Origin: Mariprofundus sp. UBA1536
GTDB lineage: Bacteria; Pseudomonadota; Zetaproteobacteria; Mariprofundales; Mariprofundaceae
Reading direction: 5' to 3'
Length of the DNA stretch: 64,000 bases
NCBI GenBank assembly: GCA_002323245.1
Contig: DCPU01000025.1
Coordinates: 62,001-126,000 of the forward strand
Of the stretch, positions 51,061 to 60,062 are shown piece by piece. The notes under the pieces are model-generated. The model was given only the letters and a program-made list of their open reading frames with translations. It ran no database searches and had not been told where the DNA came from. A program made the translations under genes and the position numbers. The first letter of the stretch is position 1; each line of letters starts with the position of its first letter.

Positions 51061-51327
51061 ATGAGCTGGGATAGAGGAACAAGACCAAAAAGGTTGCGCC
51101 GTAAGCATAAACGCATCGTTATTGTGGTAGCTTTTGTAGCATCAATTTTGCTTGTTTCTGTTATTAGTTTCTACAAGGGCATGTCTTTTGATGGAAAAGT
51201 CGACATTTTAGGGAAAATTGCTGAGAGCGTATTATCCGAAGAAGAAAAGCGTATAGTTTGGGAAGGCATGTCGGAACAGGGGAAAGAAGTGCTTCGCAAA
51301 CATGCCCCGAGTTCAACACCACCTTAA
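51061..51327 (+). CDS. Small single-span membrane protein, unknown
   Basis: 88 residues. A strongly basic N-terminus (RPKRLRRKHKR) precedes one membrane helix (IVIVVAFVASILLVSVISFY), so the N-terminus stays in the cytoplasm and the acidic helix remainder faces outside. GGGGGCG precedes ATG 51061. No family recognised. Convergent with recG, 18 bases apart. Confidence 0.6.
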   Translation: MSWDRGTRPKRLRRKHKRIVIVVAFVASILLVSVISFYKGMSFDGKVDILGKIAESVLSEEEKRIVWEGMSEQGKEVLRKHAPSSTPP

Positions 51328-51345
51328 ATAAGCAAAAACTTAAAC

Positions 51346-53385
51346 TTAGTCCACTTCATCAGCCAATGGTCGCCAAAACTTCACCATCAACGCTGGTGCC
51401 ATGCCTAACTTGATAATGGCTTCATGCTCATACCACTGACGAATTACATTTGCATCACTGGCTGGATCAATCAATTTAAATCCAGCTTCACCGCTTTGAC
51501 GGGTGCCAATGACATCACCGCTACCACGCTGCTGTAGATCAGCTTCAGCTAATTCTAAGCCATCAAAACAGGTGGTCATTAATTGTAGCCTGCTGATGGC
51601 AGTGGGCGCGGATGTTTTTGATGGAAGCAGCATACAATAACTTTGCATGGACGACCTGCCTACGCGGCCACGCAGCTGATGCAGCTGGGCTAGGCCATAG
51701 ACATCGGCATGTTCAATCACCATCACCCGCGCTTCAGGCACATTTACGCCCACTTCAATTACAGTGGTCGATACCAAAATTCGGCAATCACCATGCACAA
51801 AAGCTGATAATGAAGCCTGCTTTTCTTTGGCTTTCATTCTGCCGTGCAAACCGATGATATTTTCCTTGGGGAAACGTTCTTTCAAAGCATCAACCCTAGC
51901 TTCCACATGGGTCATATCCTCATCGTCATCAATACGTGGTACCACCCAATACACCCTGCCACCTTCGTGTAACATGCGAGCAATACCATCATTTAAGGCT
52001 GGGATTTTATCTACAGGAATAACCCGTGTTTCAATGGGTTTGCGACCTGGTGGTAGCCCCTTCATCACACTTAATTGCATATCACCATAAAGGGCCAATG
52101 CCAGCGAGCGGGGAATGGGCGTGGCCGTCATGGCCAGTAGGTGAACGGCATTGTTTTCACCCGCGGCCTTTTTCTCACTAAGCGCCCAGCGCTGTTGCAC
52201 TCCAAAACGATGTTGTTCATCAACCATAGCCAGCGCCAAATGATGAAATATCACATCAGGTGAAATCAGCGCGTGGGTGCCAACCAATACCTGCAGGCTG
52301 CCTTCGGCCAATTGTTTGAGCATAGTTTTGCGCTCGCTTTTTTTGGTGCTGCCGGTAAGCAGGCCAACAGAAATACCAAATGGTGTGAGTAATTCCCTTA
52401 GGGTAATGGCATGTTGGGTGGCCAATACTTCGGTGGGCGCCATGATGGCGCTTTGTAAGCCGTGGGTAGCGCAACGCACCATGCCTAGCGCTGCAATCCA
52501 TGTTTTGCCTGCGCCTACATCGCCTTGCAAGAGGCGGTGCATGCGTTTTCCAGAAGCCAAATCAGTATTGATGTCTTGCCAAACTTGGGTTTGGGCAGGG
52601 GTGAGGGCAAAGGGAAGCGCTTTGATAAATTGGGTTTCTAAATCTGAGCCAGCCAAAGGCATAGTTGCTTCTTCAGCCAGCTTGCGTTGCTGCTGCATGA
52701 TATTGAAATAGAGAAGCAGCTCTTCCAGTTGTAAGCGCAGCAATGCTTGTTGTTTGGCAGGGGAATCGGGCGCGATTTGGCTGCGATGGATGGTGAGTAA
52801 GGCTAAATACAGCGATGGCAGATTCGGCAGCAAAGCATCAAGCGGGCTGCTGGCGCTGCTGGGTATCAACTGCAGCGCCTTTTCAATCCAAGTGGCTAGG
52901 CGTTTGCCATGAAAGCCAGCTAGTGATGCATACACAGCAACCCAGCCGGGGTTAAAACGCTCTGCAGTGCACCAATCCGGGTGCGCCATTTGCCACTTGT
53001 TGCCCCATAAATCTGGGGTGCCGCGCACAGTGATAGTTTGGCCTTCTTGTAAGCGCGCATCGCTCATCATGTAGTTGGCATGGAAAAAACTCATGGCCAA
53101 TTGATGGCCATCTTCATCTACGAGCGTGATAAAAACCGTGGCTTTGCGACCAAAGCCTGAGCTGCGGCGTTGGTGAACCACGCCTTGTACTCTCGCTTCT
53201 TGTTTGGGGATAAGTTTTGCTATTGGGGTGATGATGCGATCATCCACCCATGTTTTGGGTAGGTGTAGCAGCAAGTGACCCAAGCAAGACACGCCAAGTT
53301 TCTCAAGCTTTTTGGCGCTAACGCTGCCGATGCCATCAATAGCAATGATGGGCTTAAACATGGCTTGGTAAATATCGGTGGTCAT
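51346..53385 (-). CDS. recG: ATP-dependent DNA helicase RecG
   Basis: 679 residues. N-terminal wedge/OB domain (1-250) is followed by the superfamily 2 helicase: QGDVGAGKTWIAALGM (motif I), APTEVLATQH (Ia), DEQHRFG (II), MTATPIPRSLALALYG (III), ISTTVIEVGVNVPEA-like VSTTVIEVGVNVPEA (V) and QLRGRVGRS (VI), then the TRG motif region. Remodels stalled forks and Holliday junctions. Last gene of the minus-strand group with the peptide-binding lipoprotein four bases upstream. Length slightly shorter than E. coli RecG (693). Confidence 0.97.
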   Translation of the reverse strand: MTTDIYQAMFKPIIAIDGIGSVSAKKLEKLGVSCLGHLLLHLPKTWVDDRIITPIAKLIPKQEARVQGVVHQRRSSGFGRKATVFITLVDEDGHQLAMSFFHANYMMSDARLQEGQTITVRGTPDLWGNKWQMAHPDWCTAERFNPGWVAVYASLAGFHGKRLATWIEKALQLIPSSASSPLDALLPNLPSLYLALLTIHRSQIAPDSPAKQQALLRLQLEELLLYFNIMQQQRKLAEEATMPLAGSDLETQFIKALPFALTPAQTQVWQDINTDLASGKRMHRLLQGDVGAGKTWIAALGMVRCATHGLQSAIMAPTEVLATQHAITLRELLTPFGISVGLLTGSTKKSERKTMLKQLAEGSLQVLVGTHALISPDVIFHHLALAMVDEQHRFGVQQRWALSEKKAAGENNAVHLLAMTATPIPRSLALALYGDMQLSVMKGLPPGRKPIETRVIPVDKIPALNDGIARMLHEGGRVYWVVPRIDDDEDMTHVEARVDALKERFPKENIIGLHGRMKAKEKQASLSAFVHGDCRILVSTTVIEVGVNVPEARVMVIEHADVYGLAQLHQLRGRVGRSSMQSYCMLLPSKTSAPTAISRLQLMTTCFDGLELAEADLQQRGSGDVIGTRQSGEAGFKLIDPASDANVIRQWYEHEAIIKLGMAPALMVKFWRPLADEVD

Positions 53386-53388
53386 AAC

Positions 53389-54876
53389 TTATTGCAGATG
53401 GGCGCTGAGTAAGGGCAATAGGCTTCCATCATTGCGTGGAATAAAACCCTGTAAACGCGGGCCATTTACAGCGACAACCGCGTCAAACCACAAAGGGATA
53501 TAAACAACATCATCATGCATTTGTTGCTGAATATTAGCGTAAAGTTTTTTTCTCGCCGTGATATCAGCACTGGTTGCGGCTTCATCAAGCCAGACATCGA
53601 CTTGCTTGTTGCTGTAGTGGCCACGGTTGGAGCCTTTGGGCGGCATCATATCGCTATGTAAAATCCATCTGTAAATATCCGGATCAGTGATGCCAACCCA
53701 TGAGAGGGAAAACACCTGAAAATCACCGCGTTTGATACGGGCATAAAAGCCGCCCCATTCCAGCGACTCTATCGATACATCCACACCGATTTTCTGCCAG
53801 CTATCGGCAATGGCAGTCACCAATCGCAAACGGGTGGGGTTGGTGCTGGTGCGATAATTGATGCTGAAACGAATACCGTTGGCATCGCGCGGAAAACCGG
53901 CTAAATCTAGTAGTTGCTCAGCTTTTTTGCTATCAAATGAGGTTGTTGGAAGCGTTGTGGCGGCCCAATGTTTGGGCGTGAGAATGCTTTCCCCTAGTGT
54001 TGGTGAATCGCCAAACAAGGCTTTTTTGAGTAGGTCTCTATCCAGCGATAGTGCCAGTGCGCGGCGCACCTGCTGATTTTGAAGTATGGGGTCTTCTAAA
54101 TTTAAACCCAAATAGGAGAAGGTGGTGGAGGGCTGGGATGTAATGGTGATGCCATTTTGCTTTTTGAGCCATGGCAAAAGATGCGGCGGCAAATCGTTTT
54201 GTGTAAAATCAATTTCCCCGCGCACCAACTTTAAGACGCGGGTGACAGGGTCTTTGATGGTTTGAATGCGAATGTTTTGAATATGGTTTTGTGATGTGGC
54301 TGCGCTAAGGGCGAGGGTAGTGTTGTTCCAATCATCAAGTTTGTAAGCCCCGCATCCCATAGTGGCTTTGGCGCGGTGAGGCTGGGCTGCCCACGATGCG
54401 GGAAGGATGCCGATATTAAGGCGGGTGAGTAAGGAAGCATCGGCTTGATTCAGGTGCAGGGTAAGGTGGGTGTTATCTTTTACATCAATGCTTTGAACAG
54501 CTGCGAAACCAGCTTTGAGCGGGCTGGCGACATTGGGGTCTAAAATTCCATAGATGGTGGCTGCTACATCATGTGCTATGACCTTGCTACCATTATGAAA
54601 AAACACATCTTCACGCAGTGTAAACGACCAAGTATAGGGGTCTAACTGGTGCCAAGTTTTGGCGAGGTTAGGGCGTGGTAAAAAATCTTCGCCAAGGGAA
54701 ACTAAGCTGCAATGCATCAGCTCTTGAATACGATATGAGGCAGCATCTGTAGCAAATCTGGGGTCTAGGCTAATCGGTGCGGTGGCTAGGCCAATGCGCA
54801 AGGTGTTGGTTGCGGGCGGTTGATTTTGGCAAGCGCTGAGCAGTAAGGCAGCAAAAATAAAGCCCAACTTTAACAT
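53389..54876 (-). CDS. ABC transporter peptide-binding lipoprotein (SBP_bac_5)
   Basis: About 495 residues. Signal peptide with lipobox ALLLSAC (Cys at about residue 16), then the family 5 solute-binding fold: FTLREDVFFHNGSKVIAHDVAATI (the HNG and AHDV blocks), and PPHLLPWLKK, NLEDPILQNQQVRRALALSLDRDLL in the second lobe. It should bind oligopeptides or similar in the periplasm. No permease or ATPase genes are close, so it is an orphan. ATG 54876 lies seven bases inside the rlmD end, four bases upstream of recG at its own end. Confidence 0.9.
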   Translation of the reverse strand: MLKLGFIFAALLLSACQNQPPATNTLRIGLATAPISLDPRFATDAASYRIQELMHCSLVSLGEDFLPRPNLAKTWHQLDPYTWSFTLREDVFFHNGSKVIAHDVAATIYGILDPNVASPLKAGFAAVQSIDVKDNTHLTLHLNQADASLLTRLNIGILPASWAAQPHRAKATMGCGAYKLDDWNNTTLALSAATSQNHIQNIRIQTIKDPVTRVLKLVRGEIDFTQNDLPPHLLPWLKKQNGITITSQPSTTFSYLGLNLEDPILQNQQVRRALALSLDRDLLKKALFGDSPTLGESILTPKHWAATTLPTTSFDSKKAEQLLDLAGFPRDANGIRFSINYRTSTNPTRLRLVTAIADSWQKIGVDVSIESLEWGGFYARIKRGDFQVFSLSWVGITDPDIYRWILHSDMMPPKGSNRGHYSNKQVDVWLDEAATSADITARKKLYANIQQQMHDDVVYIPLWFDAVVAVNGPRLQGFIPRNDGSLLPLLSAHLQ

Positions 54877-56126
54877 ACCCACAAGCTCACAGACTCGACA
54901 TGACCTGCGTAGGGGAATAAATCGAGTGGGCGTAAGGCTTTGAGTTTAAAACCAGCATCAGCCAAGGCTTTGGCATCACGCGCGCCCGATGCCGGGTCAC
55001 AATTGACCATGATGATTTGTAACGGATAAAGGTGTTTGATGAGCTTGGCCACCGCTTTGGCGCCTGTGCGTGGTGGGTCGATAATCAGTGTATCGGCACC
55101 AATTAATTCGCTGATATCAAATTTTCCAAACAAGTTGATGATGTTGTAGTTTGCATCCAATTTCAGGCGCTTGGCGTTAGCATTGGCAGCTTTCACGCTG
55201 CTGGGATTCACTTCCGCACCAATGACTTTGACGCCAAAGGCAGCAGCGATAGGCAGCGATAAATTGCCGCAGCCTGAAAATAAATCGACAACGCGGCGCG
55301 AGTGTTGGCACCAATCCAAGATTTGCGAAATTAACGTTTGATTGCCTTCCTGGTGTCCTTGGATGAAATCAAGAGGACCAATTTGGATAGCGATGTTTTG
55401 CTTTTTAAATGGAGAAAGAGCAACCACATCAAACAAAGGATGTGGGGTGTTGAGGGCCTTGATGGATGGCGTATTAATAACCTTCCACCACCAAAGTGCC
55501 TCCTTGATGTTTGGGGTATTAAGTTGTTCGGGTTTGGCATCTAGAGATTCCAATATGATGTGGAAACCATCATCAAGCATCACAGCTTGAATGCTATGAA
55601 TATTTGTTGGTAATTCTGAAAGCTTGGCTTCAATTTGATTGCGTAAGGCATCCAAATCTTGATGTAGGGCAAAGCAAGTATCGGTGTGAACAAGTTCATG
55701 GCTGAAGCGTTTGTAAAAGCCAAGTTTGCCATCTTGCATAAACCAGCGTGCGCGACGCCTGCCCGCAAAGGTTTGTTGCTGACTTTGGATGGGTATGATT
55801 GTTGTTTGTGTGTCGATAAAAGCGCTGAAGTTTTGCGTTACCCAGTCGGTTTTGCAAATGCTTTGTTGGCTAGGCGCCATGTATTGAAAAGCACAACCAC
55901 CACAACTATCGGCGACTTTGCAGGCTGGTTTGATGCGGTCAGGGCTTGGTGTTAAAACCTGAATTACAGTGCCACGAAAGGTACCGCGTTTTTTATCGTG
56001 GATTTGGCAGCTTACCAATTCACCAACCAACACATTGGGCACCAAGACATTGCCCTCATGATGACGAACGAGTCCTTCACCGCCGGGCAAGACTGTATCT
56101 ACATTGCCTTCAATAGTTGCCTTCAC
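54870..56126 (-). CDS. rlmD: 23S rRNA (uracil-1939-C5) methyltransferase RlmD-like
   Basis: 418 residues: TRAM domain at the start (GEGLVRHHEGNVLVPNV), an Fe-S cluster site (CKVADSCGGCAFQYM with a further Cys), the SAM-binding region VVDLFSGCGNLSLPIAAAFGVKVIGAEVNP, and a catalytic NCDPASGARD near the end, with DPPRTGA. RumA/RlmD methylates U1939 of 23S rRNA; RlmC or TrmA-like relatives share these motifs, so the exact uridine is inferred. Overlaps the following lipoprotein gene. Confidence 0.86.
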   Translation of the reverse strand: MKATIEGNVDTVLPGGEGLVRHHEGNVLVPNVLVGELVSCQIHDKKRGTFRGTVIQVLTPSPDRIKPACKVADSCGGCAFQYMAPSQQSICKTDWVTQNFSAFIDTQTTIIPIQSQQQTFAGRRRARWFMQDGKLGFYKRFSHELVHTDTCFALHQDLDALRNQIEAKLSELPTNIHSIQAVMLDDGFHIILESLDAKPEQLNTPNIKEALWWWKVINTPSIKALNTPHPLFDVVALSPFKKQNIAIQIGPLDFIQGHQEGNQTLISQILDWCQHSRRVVDLFSGCGNLSLPIAAAFGVKVIGAEVNPSSVKAANANAKRLKLDANYNIINLFGKFDISELIGADTLIIDPPRTGAKAVAKLIKHLYPLQIIMVNCDPASGARDAKALADAGFKLKALRPLDLFPYAGHVESVSLWVC

Positions 56127-56141
56127 TGCAAACAGCCGTAC

Positions 56142-57962
56142 TTATAGCAACAAATCAATCGGGCCAATCGTGATAGGCTCAACAGTTTTGAATAATAAAC
56201 GAATGGTGGAGATATGTTTAACCTTGCGGGAAACATTGCTGATGGTCACAGCCACGTCCACATCATCATCTTCGCGTTCAAACAAGCGAACCCATTCGCC
56301 AGAATCAGCATCTCTGGCTTCGAGATAAATATACCCGTGCTTGAAGTCCAGTTGTCCTACACTGGCACGTTGAATAATGATTTTGGAAAGGGTGACTGGT
56401 GTTTCAAAGCTGATAGTGCTCTCACCTTTCTTGAAGGAAGTGAAAAAGCCCTTATTGGCCAATTCGGGAAAGAAAATATGTGAAGCGCCTGAAAATTCAT
56501 CTTTTTCATTATTGGCAACTAAACTACCATCATTGCGTTTGACTTGATGCGCAGTTTGATCGGGTGCATAAATGATTGGTGGTTGCTTTGGTTTAGCCAC
56601 CGCTACCAGAGTGGGTTTGCTTACCACAGCAGGTTTAGAAGCTGGTTTTGGTGCTTCTTTTACAGGTGTAGGTTTCACTTCTTTTTTAGGCGCTGTTGTT
56701 GCTGGTTCAGGCGTGATGATTGGCGCCTCACTCTTGGCCATTGATTGAACTTCATGCTGCGTAGGTTGTTCTTCCAATTTGATACTAGGCGCTTTGTGTG
56801 GCGGCACGATACTGGCTGCTTGGGTTTGCAAGGCTGTTTCTTCAGCTTTGTTCATAAGCGTAATCACAGCGGAGCCAAGCATGATAAAAAACAAGGCCAA
56901 TGCGGCCAAGTGTTTATTTTGTTTGCTCAGTTTAGGTGATATCGGCTCGAAAATTGTTTTGAGCTTGCGTTTGGCCAGATGAATCCATTGCTGGGCGACT
57001 TCAGCATTGCTGGGCGCGCGGCCTGGGGTGCGGACTGGTTGTTTGTTCTCATGCTTGGGGTGTTTGCGGCGCTCGCGAATATTGGTGCGAATGTTTTTGA
57101 TAATGCTGCGCACAGTGGCGGCATCACGCGGGCGATTGTTTTTGTTTTTCTCAAGCAGGCTTAGAATTAAATCCGATATTTCAGTCGGGATGTCTGGATT
57201 CTCAACACATGGTGTAGGCGCAGGTTCGCGCACCTGTTTTTCCATGATTTCAAACTCGCCGCCGTTGCTTGTAGCGTCAAAGGGTAGCTTTCCCACCAAC
57301 ATGAAATACAGCAAAATACCAAACGCATACAAATCGGTGCGTGAGTCGATAGCTTGGTTGAGAATTTGCTCGGGCGACATATAACGAAACGAACCAACAG
57401 TTGCACCGCTTTGGGTTAGGTCATCTTCCCCTTCTTCGGGTTTGGCCAAGCCGAAGTCCAACAGTTTGACTTCACCTTGATTGGAAACCAACACATTGGC
57501 GGGTTTTAAGTCTCTGTGCACCATGCCAAATTGGTGGGGCGCTTCAAGACCTGAAAGGATATCAAGGGCAATGTTGAGTTTAATTTCTAACGAAAGTTGA
57601 GGGTTCTTTTTGAGGTAGGCTTTAAGGTCGATGCCTTCAACCATCTCCATGACCAAGGCCATATGTTCTTCATCTTCATACAAAGAGAGTAGGGTGACGA
57701 TATTGGGATGCATGAGTTTAGCATGCCTCCTTGCTTCGCGGCGGAACCTGGCTTTAAGGTTTTCATGACGCAGCAAGTGCGGGTGCAACACTTTGATTGC
57801 AACTTTACGGCCAAGATTGTCATCCATGGCTTCATATACAATGCCCATGCCGCCCTGACCCAAACGCGAAGTGATGGTGTAAGGGCCGAGTTTGGTGACG
57901 TCACCAATCTTATTAGGCTGCCGATTTAAGTCGTCCAATGATTCTCCCAAGCTATCAACCAC
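56142..57962 (-). CDS. Serine/threonine protein kinase with single span and C-terminal discoidin-like domain
   Basis: 606 residues. Hanks kinase: GQGGMGIVYEA (glycine loop), Lys57 in VAIK, HRDLKPANVLVS (residues 149-160), DFGLA (169-173) and GSFRYMSPEQI. A basic juxtamembrane region (290-350), one membrane helix (351-370) and a long Pro/Lys-rich linker (400-480) precede a beta domain (about 490-606) whose SFKKGESTISFETPVTLSKIIIQRA and HGYIYLEARD pattern resembles F5/8-type or galactose-binding folds. The kinase is cytoplasmic, the C-terminal part periplasmic. Frame opens at GTG 57962; TTG 57938 has a better ribosome site (GGGAG). Confidence 0.85.
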   Translation of the reverse strand: MVDSLGESLDDLNRQPNKIGDVTKLGPYTITSRLGQGGMGIVYEAMDDNLGRKVAIKVLHPHLLRHENLKARFRREARRHAKLMHPNIVTLLSLYEDEEHMALVMEMVEGIDLKAYLKKNPQLSLEIKLNIALDILSGLEAPHQFGMVHRDLKPANVLVSNQGEVKLLDFGLAKPEEGEDDLTQSGATVGSFRYMSPEQILNQAIDSRTDLYAFGILLYFMLVGKLPFDATSNGGEFEIMEKQVREPAPTPCVENPDIPTEISDLILSLLEKNKNNRPRDAATVRSIIKNIRTNIRERRKHPKHENKQPVRTPGRAPSNAEVAQQWIHLAKRKLKTIFEPISPKLSKQNKHLAALALFFIMLGSAVITLMNKAEETALQTQAASIVPPHKAPSIKLEEQPTQHEVQSMAKSEAPIITPEPATTAPKKEVKPTPVKEAPKPASKPAVVSKPTLVAVAKPKQPPIIYAPDQTAHQVKRNDGSLVANNEKDEFSGASHIFFPELANKGFFTSFKKGESTISFETPVTLSKIIIQRASVGQLDFKHGYIYLEARDADSGEWVRLFEREDDDVDVAVTISNVSRKVKHISTIRLLFKTVEPITIGPIDLLL

Positions 57963-58060
57963 TGATAGGCACAGTGTTTGCGGATTCTTGGTGTTGGCGC
58001 TTGAATGTCAAGGCGAATAAATGCTTGATTCCGTGGAATTTTATGCACAAAAATAGGATG

Positions 58061-58561
58061 CTAAGCTTGCTTGCTTAATTTTTTATGCAATGGCAGGTGA
58101 TGGGCATGACACAAGGCTGCAGCCAAGGCATCGGCAGCATCTTCGGCAAGTGGAAGCGGAGGGCGCAGTAGCACTTTAATCATATGCTGAATTTGTAGCT
58201 TATCAGCCCGACCATGACCAACCACGGCTTGTTTAATCTGCGTGGGTGAGTAAGCAGTAATATCCAAATCCGCATGGCAACACGCGGCTATCAGCGCGCC
58301 TCTGGCTTGGCCTAATTTGAGTGCGGAACTAACATTCTTAGACACAAATACGTCTTCAATTGACACAAACTGAGGCTGGTACTCACCAATAATATGGCTT
58401 AATTCTTTGAATAAAATGCCCAAACGCTCTGTAAACTCACCCGTGCCACAGCGAATCACCTGATGATACACATGGCGCACCCGATTTCCATCCACATCAA
58501 TGATGCCCACGCCTGCTTTTCGCGAGCCTGGGTCTATGCCCATAATGCGTTTACAGGCCAT
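58061..58561 (-). CDS. ruvC: Crossover junction endodeoxyribonuclease RuvC
   Basis: 166 residues, the usual size. Catalytic acidic residues: Asp10 in MGIDPGSRKAG, the Glu in FVSIEDVFV and the aspartates in AEDAADALAAALCHAH. It resolves Holliday junctions. The frame can extend upstream to 58816 but family start MACKRIMGIDP is at ATG 58561, which overlaps the end of hflD by 11 bases. ruvA and ruvB are not next to it, unlike E. coli, so the resolvasome genes are dispersed. The Ser/Thr kinase follows 98 bases later. Confidence 0.95.
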   Translation of the reverse strand: MACKRIMGIDPGSRKAGVGIIDVDGNRVRHVYHQVIRCGTGEFTERLGILFKELSHIIGEYQPQFVSIEDVFVSKNVSSALKLGQARGALIAACCHADLDITAYSPTQIKQAVVGHGRADKLQIQHMIKVLLRPPLPLAEDAADALAAALCHAHHLPLHKKLSKQA

Positions 58562-59186
58562 GTTGATTGCTTTTGAGATGTTGGATGATTTTTTTGCGAC
58601 CAAACACAAGACGGAAGGTGTTGCCACCATTGGTGCGCCATGCTGATGCCGCACGTATACCGGAAAAAAGAAGGCAACGAATACGGTCGGTGTTGTGCGC
58701 TTGTTTAAGAAATTCAGGTTTGCCGCGCACAATAACTCTTGGGTTGCGGGTGCTGATGGTTTCGCCGTAAAGATGCGACACTGCAGCGATAATATTGGTG
58801 TGGTAAGGGCTGCCAAAATACTGAGCTTGTTTGTGTATGCGGCTCATGCCATCAGCAATGGTGCTGAGCATATGCGGATCTTTATGAAGTTGTTTTTCAA
58901 TAGCGATAAGGGTGGAGGCATGGGATAAAATATTTTTTGCATAGCTTATTTCATGGCCGCGCAGCAAGCTTTTGAGTTTGGTAGCGCCATGATAAAAGCT
59001 GCGTTCGGCTATATAATTCTTATCCAATAAAGCATCAAAAGATTGTTTGAAGTAAGTCTCATCGACCTTGCCTGATTGAGCCAAACGCTCAACCAAACAA
59101 GCCGCTTGTACTAAAGCTGCCAAGGCAAACGCACGTTCTTTTTCTCGTTGGGCGTGGTCAATTGGGTTATGCTTGGCGAGAATCAT
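58551..59186 (-). CDS. hflD: HflD-like protein (DUF489)
   Basis: About 211 residues. Family blocks are ALAALVQAACLVERLAQSG, FYHGATKLKSLLRGHE, the central NILSHASTLIAIEKQLHK, VSHLYGETISTRNPRVIVRGKPEFL, and IRCLLFSGIRAASAWRTNGGNTFRLVFGR near the end (shown by IRAASAWRTNGG). In E. coli HflD affects lambda lysogenisation by binding CII; its housekeeping role is often linked to tRNA thiolase MnmA. ATG 59186 is used; GTG 59219 is also in frame. Overlaps ruvC. The family is mostly found in gammaproteobacteria and relatives. Confidence 0.85.
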   Translation of the reverse strand: MILAKHNPIDHAQREKERAFALAALVQAACLVERLAQSGKVDETYFKQSFDALLDKNYIAERSFYHGATKLKSLLRGHEISYAKNILSHASTLIAIEKQLHKDPHMLSTIADGMSRIHKQAQYFGSPYHTNIIAAVSHLYGETISTRNPRVIVRGKPEFLKQAHNTDRIRCLLFSGIRAASAWRTNGGNTFRLVFGRKKIIQHLKSNQHGL

Positions 59187-59253
59187 GCGCGTAGTGTGAC
59201 GGTATGCCTTTATAGTCACAAGCAGAGTTTTCCCTTTTGAAGCTGGAGGTTTG

Positions 59254-60060
59254 GTGCACCAAGAAATTTGTTACTTTGACGCAGTGCGCGTCGCGTTGCG
59301 CACTTGTGATGTCGATGAAAAACTTAAGCTCACGCGCGCTTTAGCCATTGCCATGCGTGAGAAAAAATGCTCGCTAGAAAACTTTGGAGCAGCTATAGAT
59401 GTGGATGCGAAAGGTATTCCCGAAAAGCCCCAGTTGGTGAAGCCCAAAGATGTGCCAAAACGCGGGTTTGGTCACAATGAAGGGCGCGCGATTATGATGC
59501 ATGCCATCGCCCATATCGAATTTAATGCCATCAACCTTGCCTTGGATGCCGCCCAGCGGTTTGATGGTATGCCCAGTAAGTTTTACGAAGATTGGTTAAA
59601 AATTGCCGATGAAGAAGCTTATCATTTTGAGTTGATTCGCGCGCATTTACGTTTTTTAGGTGCTGAATATGGTGATTATCCTGCCCATGAGGGTTTATGG
59701 GATATGGCTGAAAAAACAGCGCATGATGTGCTTGAACGTATGGCCTTGGTGCCCAGGGTGCTTGAGGCTAGAGGTTTGGATGTAACCCCAGGCATTCAAG
59801 AAAAACTGCGCCAAGCTGGCGATCACCATGCAGCCACACTTTTGGATATTATTTTTGCCGATGAGATTGGCCACGTGGCCATGGGTACCTTTTGGTTTCA
59901 TTACCTTTGTAAACAGCAGAACCTTTCGCCTGAATCTACGTTTTTCAAGCTGCTGCAAACCTATTTTCCCAAAGGTATGTATGGGCCATACAACCTTGAA
60001 GCCCGTGCTGAAGCTGGCTTTACCTCCAGCGAAATTGAACTGCTGTTGGGTAAATCCTAA
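59254..60060 (+). CDS. DUF455 ferritin-like protein
   Basis: About 268 residues, DUF455. Ferritin-like four-helix metal sites are suggested by HIEFNAINLALDAAQRF (E-x2-x-x pattern in the first helix), DEEAYHFELIRAHLRFLG (second) and DIIFADEIGHVAMGTFWFHYL (last), each with paired Glu/His that fit a di-iron centre. Function unknown; relatives lie next to thiamine or tRNA genes. TTG 59251 or GTG 59254 can start translation; GGAGG ends at 59249. Convergent with mgtE, two bases apart. Not to be confused with MiaE, which also has this fold. Confidence 0.8.
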   Translation: MHQEICYFDAVRVALRTCDVDEKLKLTRALAIAMREKKCSLENFGAAIDVDAKGIPEKPQLVKPKDVPKRGFGHNEGRAIMMHAIAHIEFNAINLALDAAQRFDGMPSKFYEDWLKIADEEAYHFELIRAHLRFLGAEYGDYPAHEGLWDMAEKTAHDVLERMALVPRVLEARGLDVTPGIQEKLRQAGDHHAATLLDIIFADEIGHVAMGTFWFHYLCKQQNLSPESTFFKLLQTYFPKGMYGPYNLEARAEAGFTSSEIELLLGKS

Positions 60061-60062
60061 GT

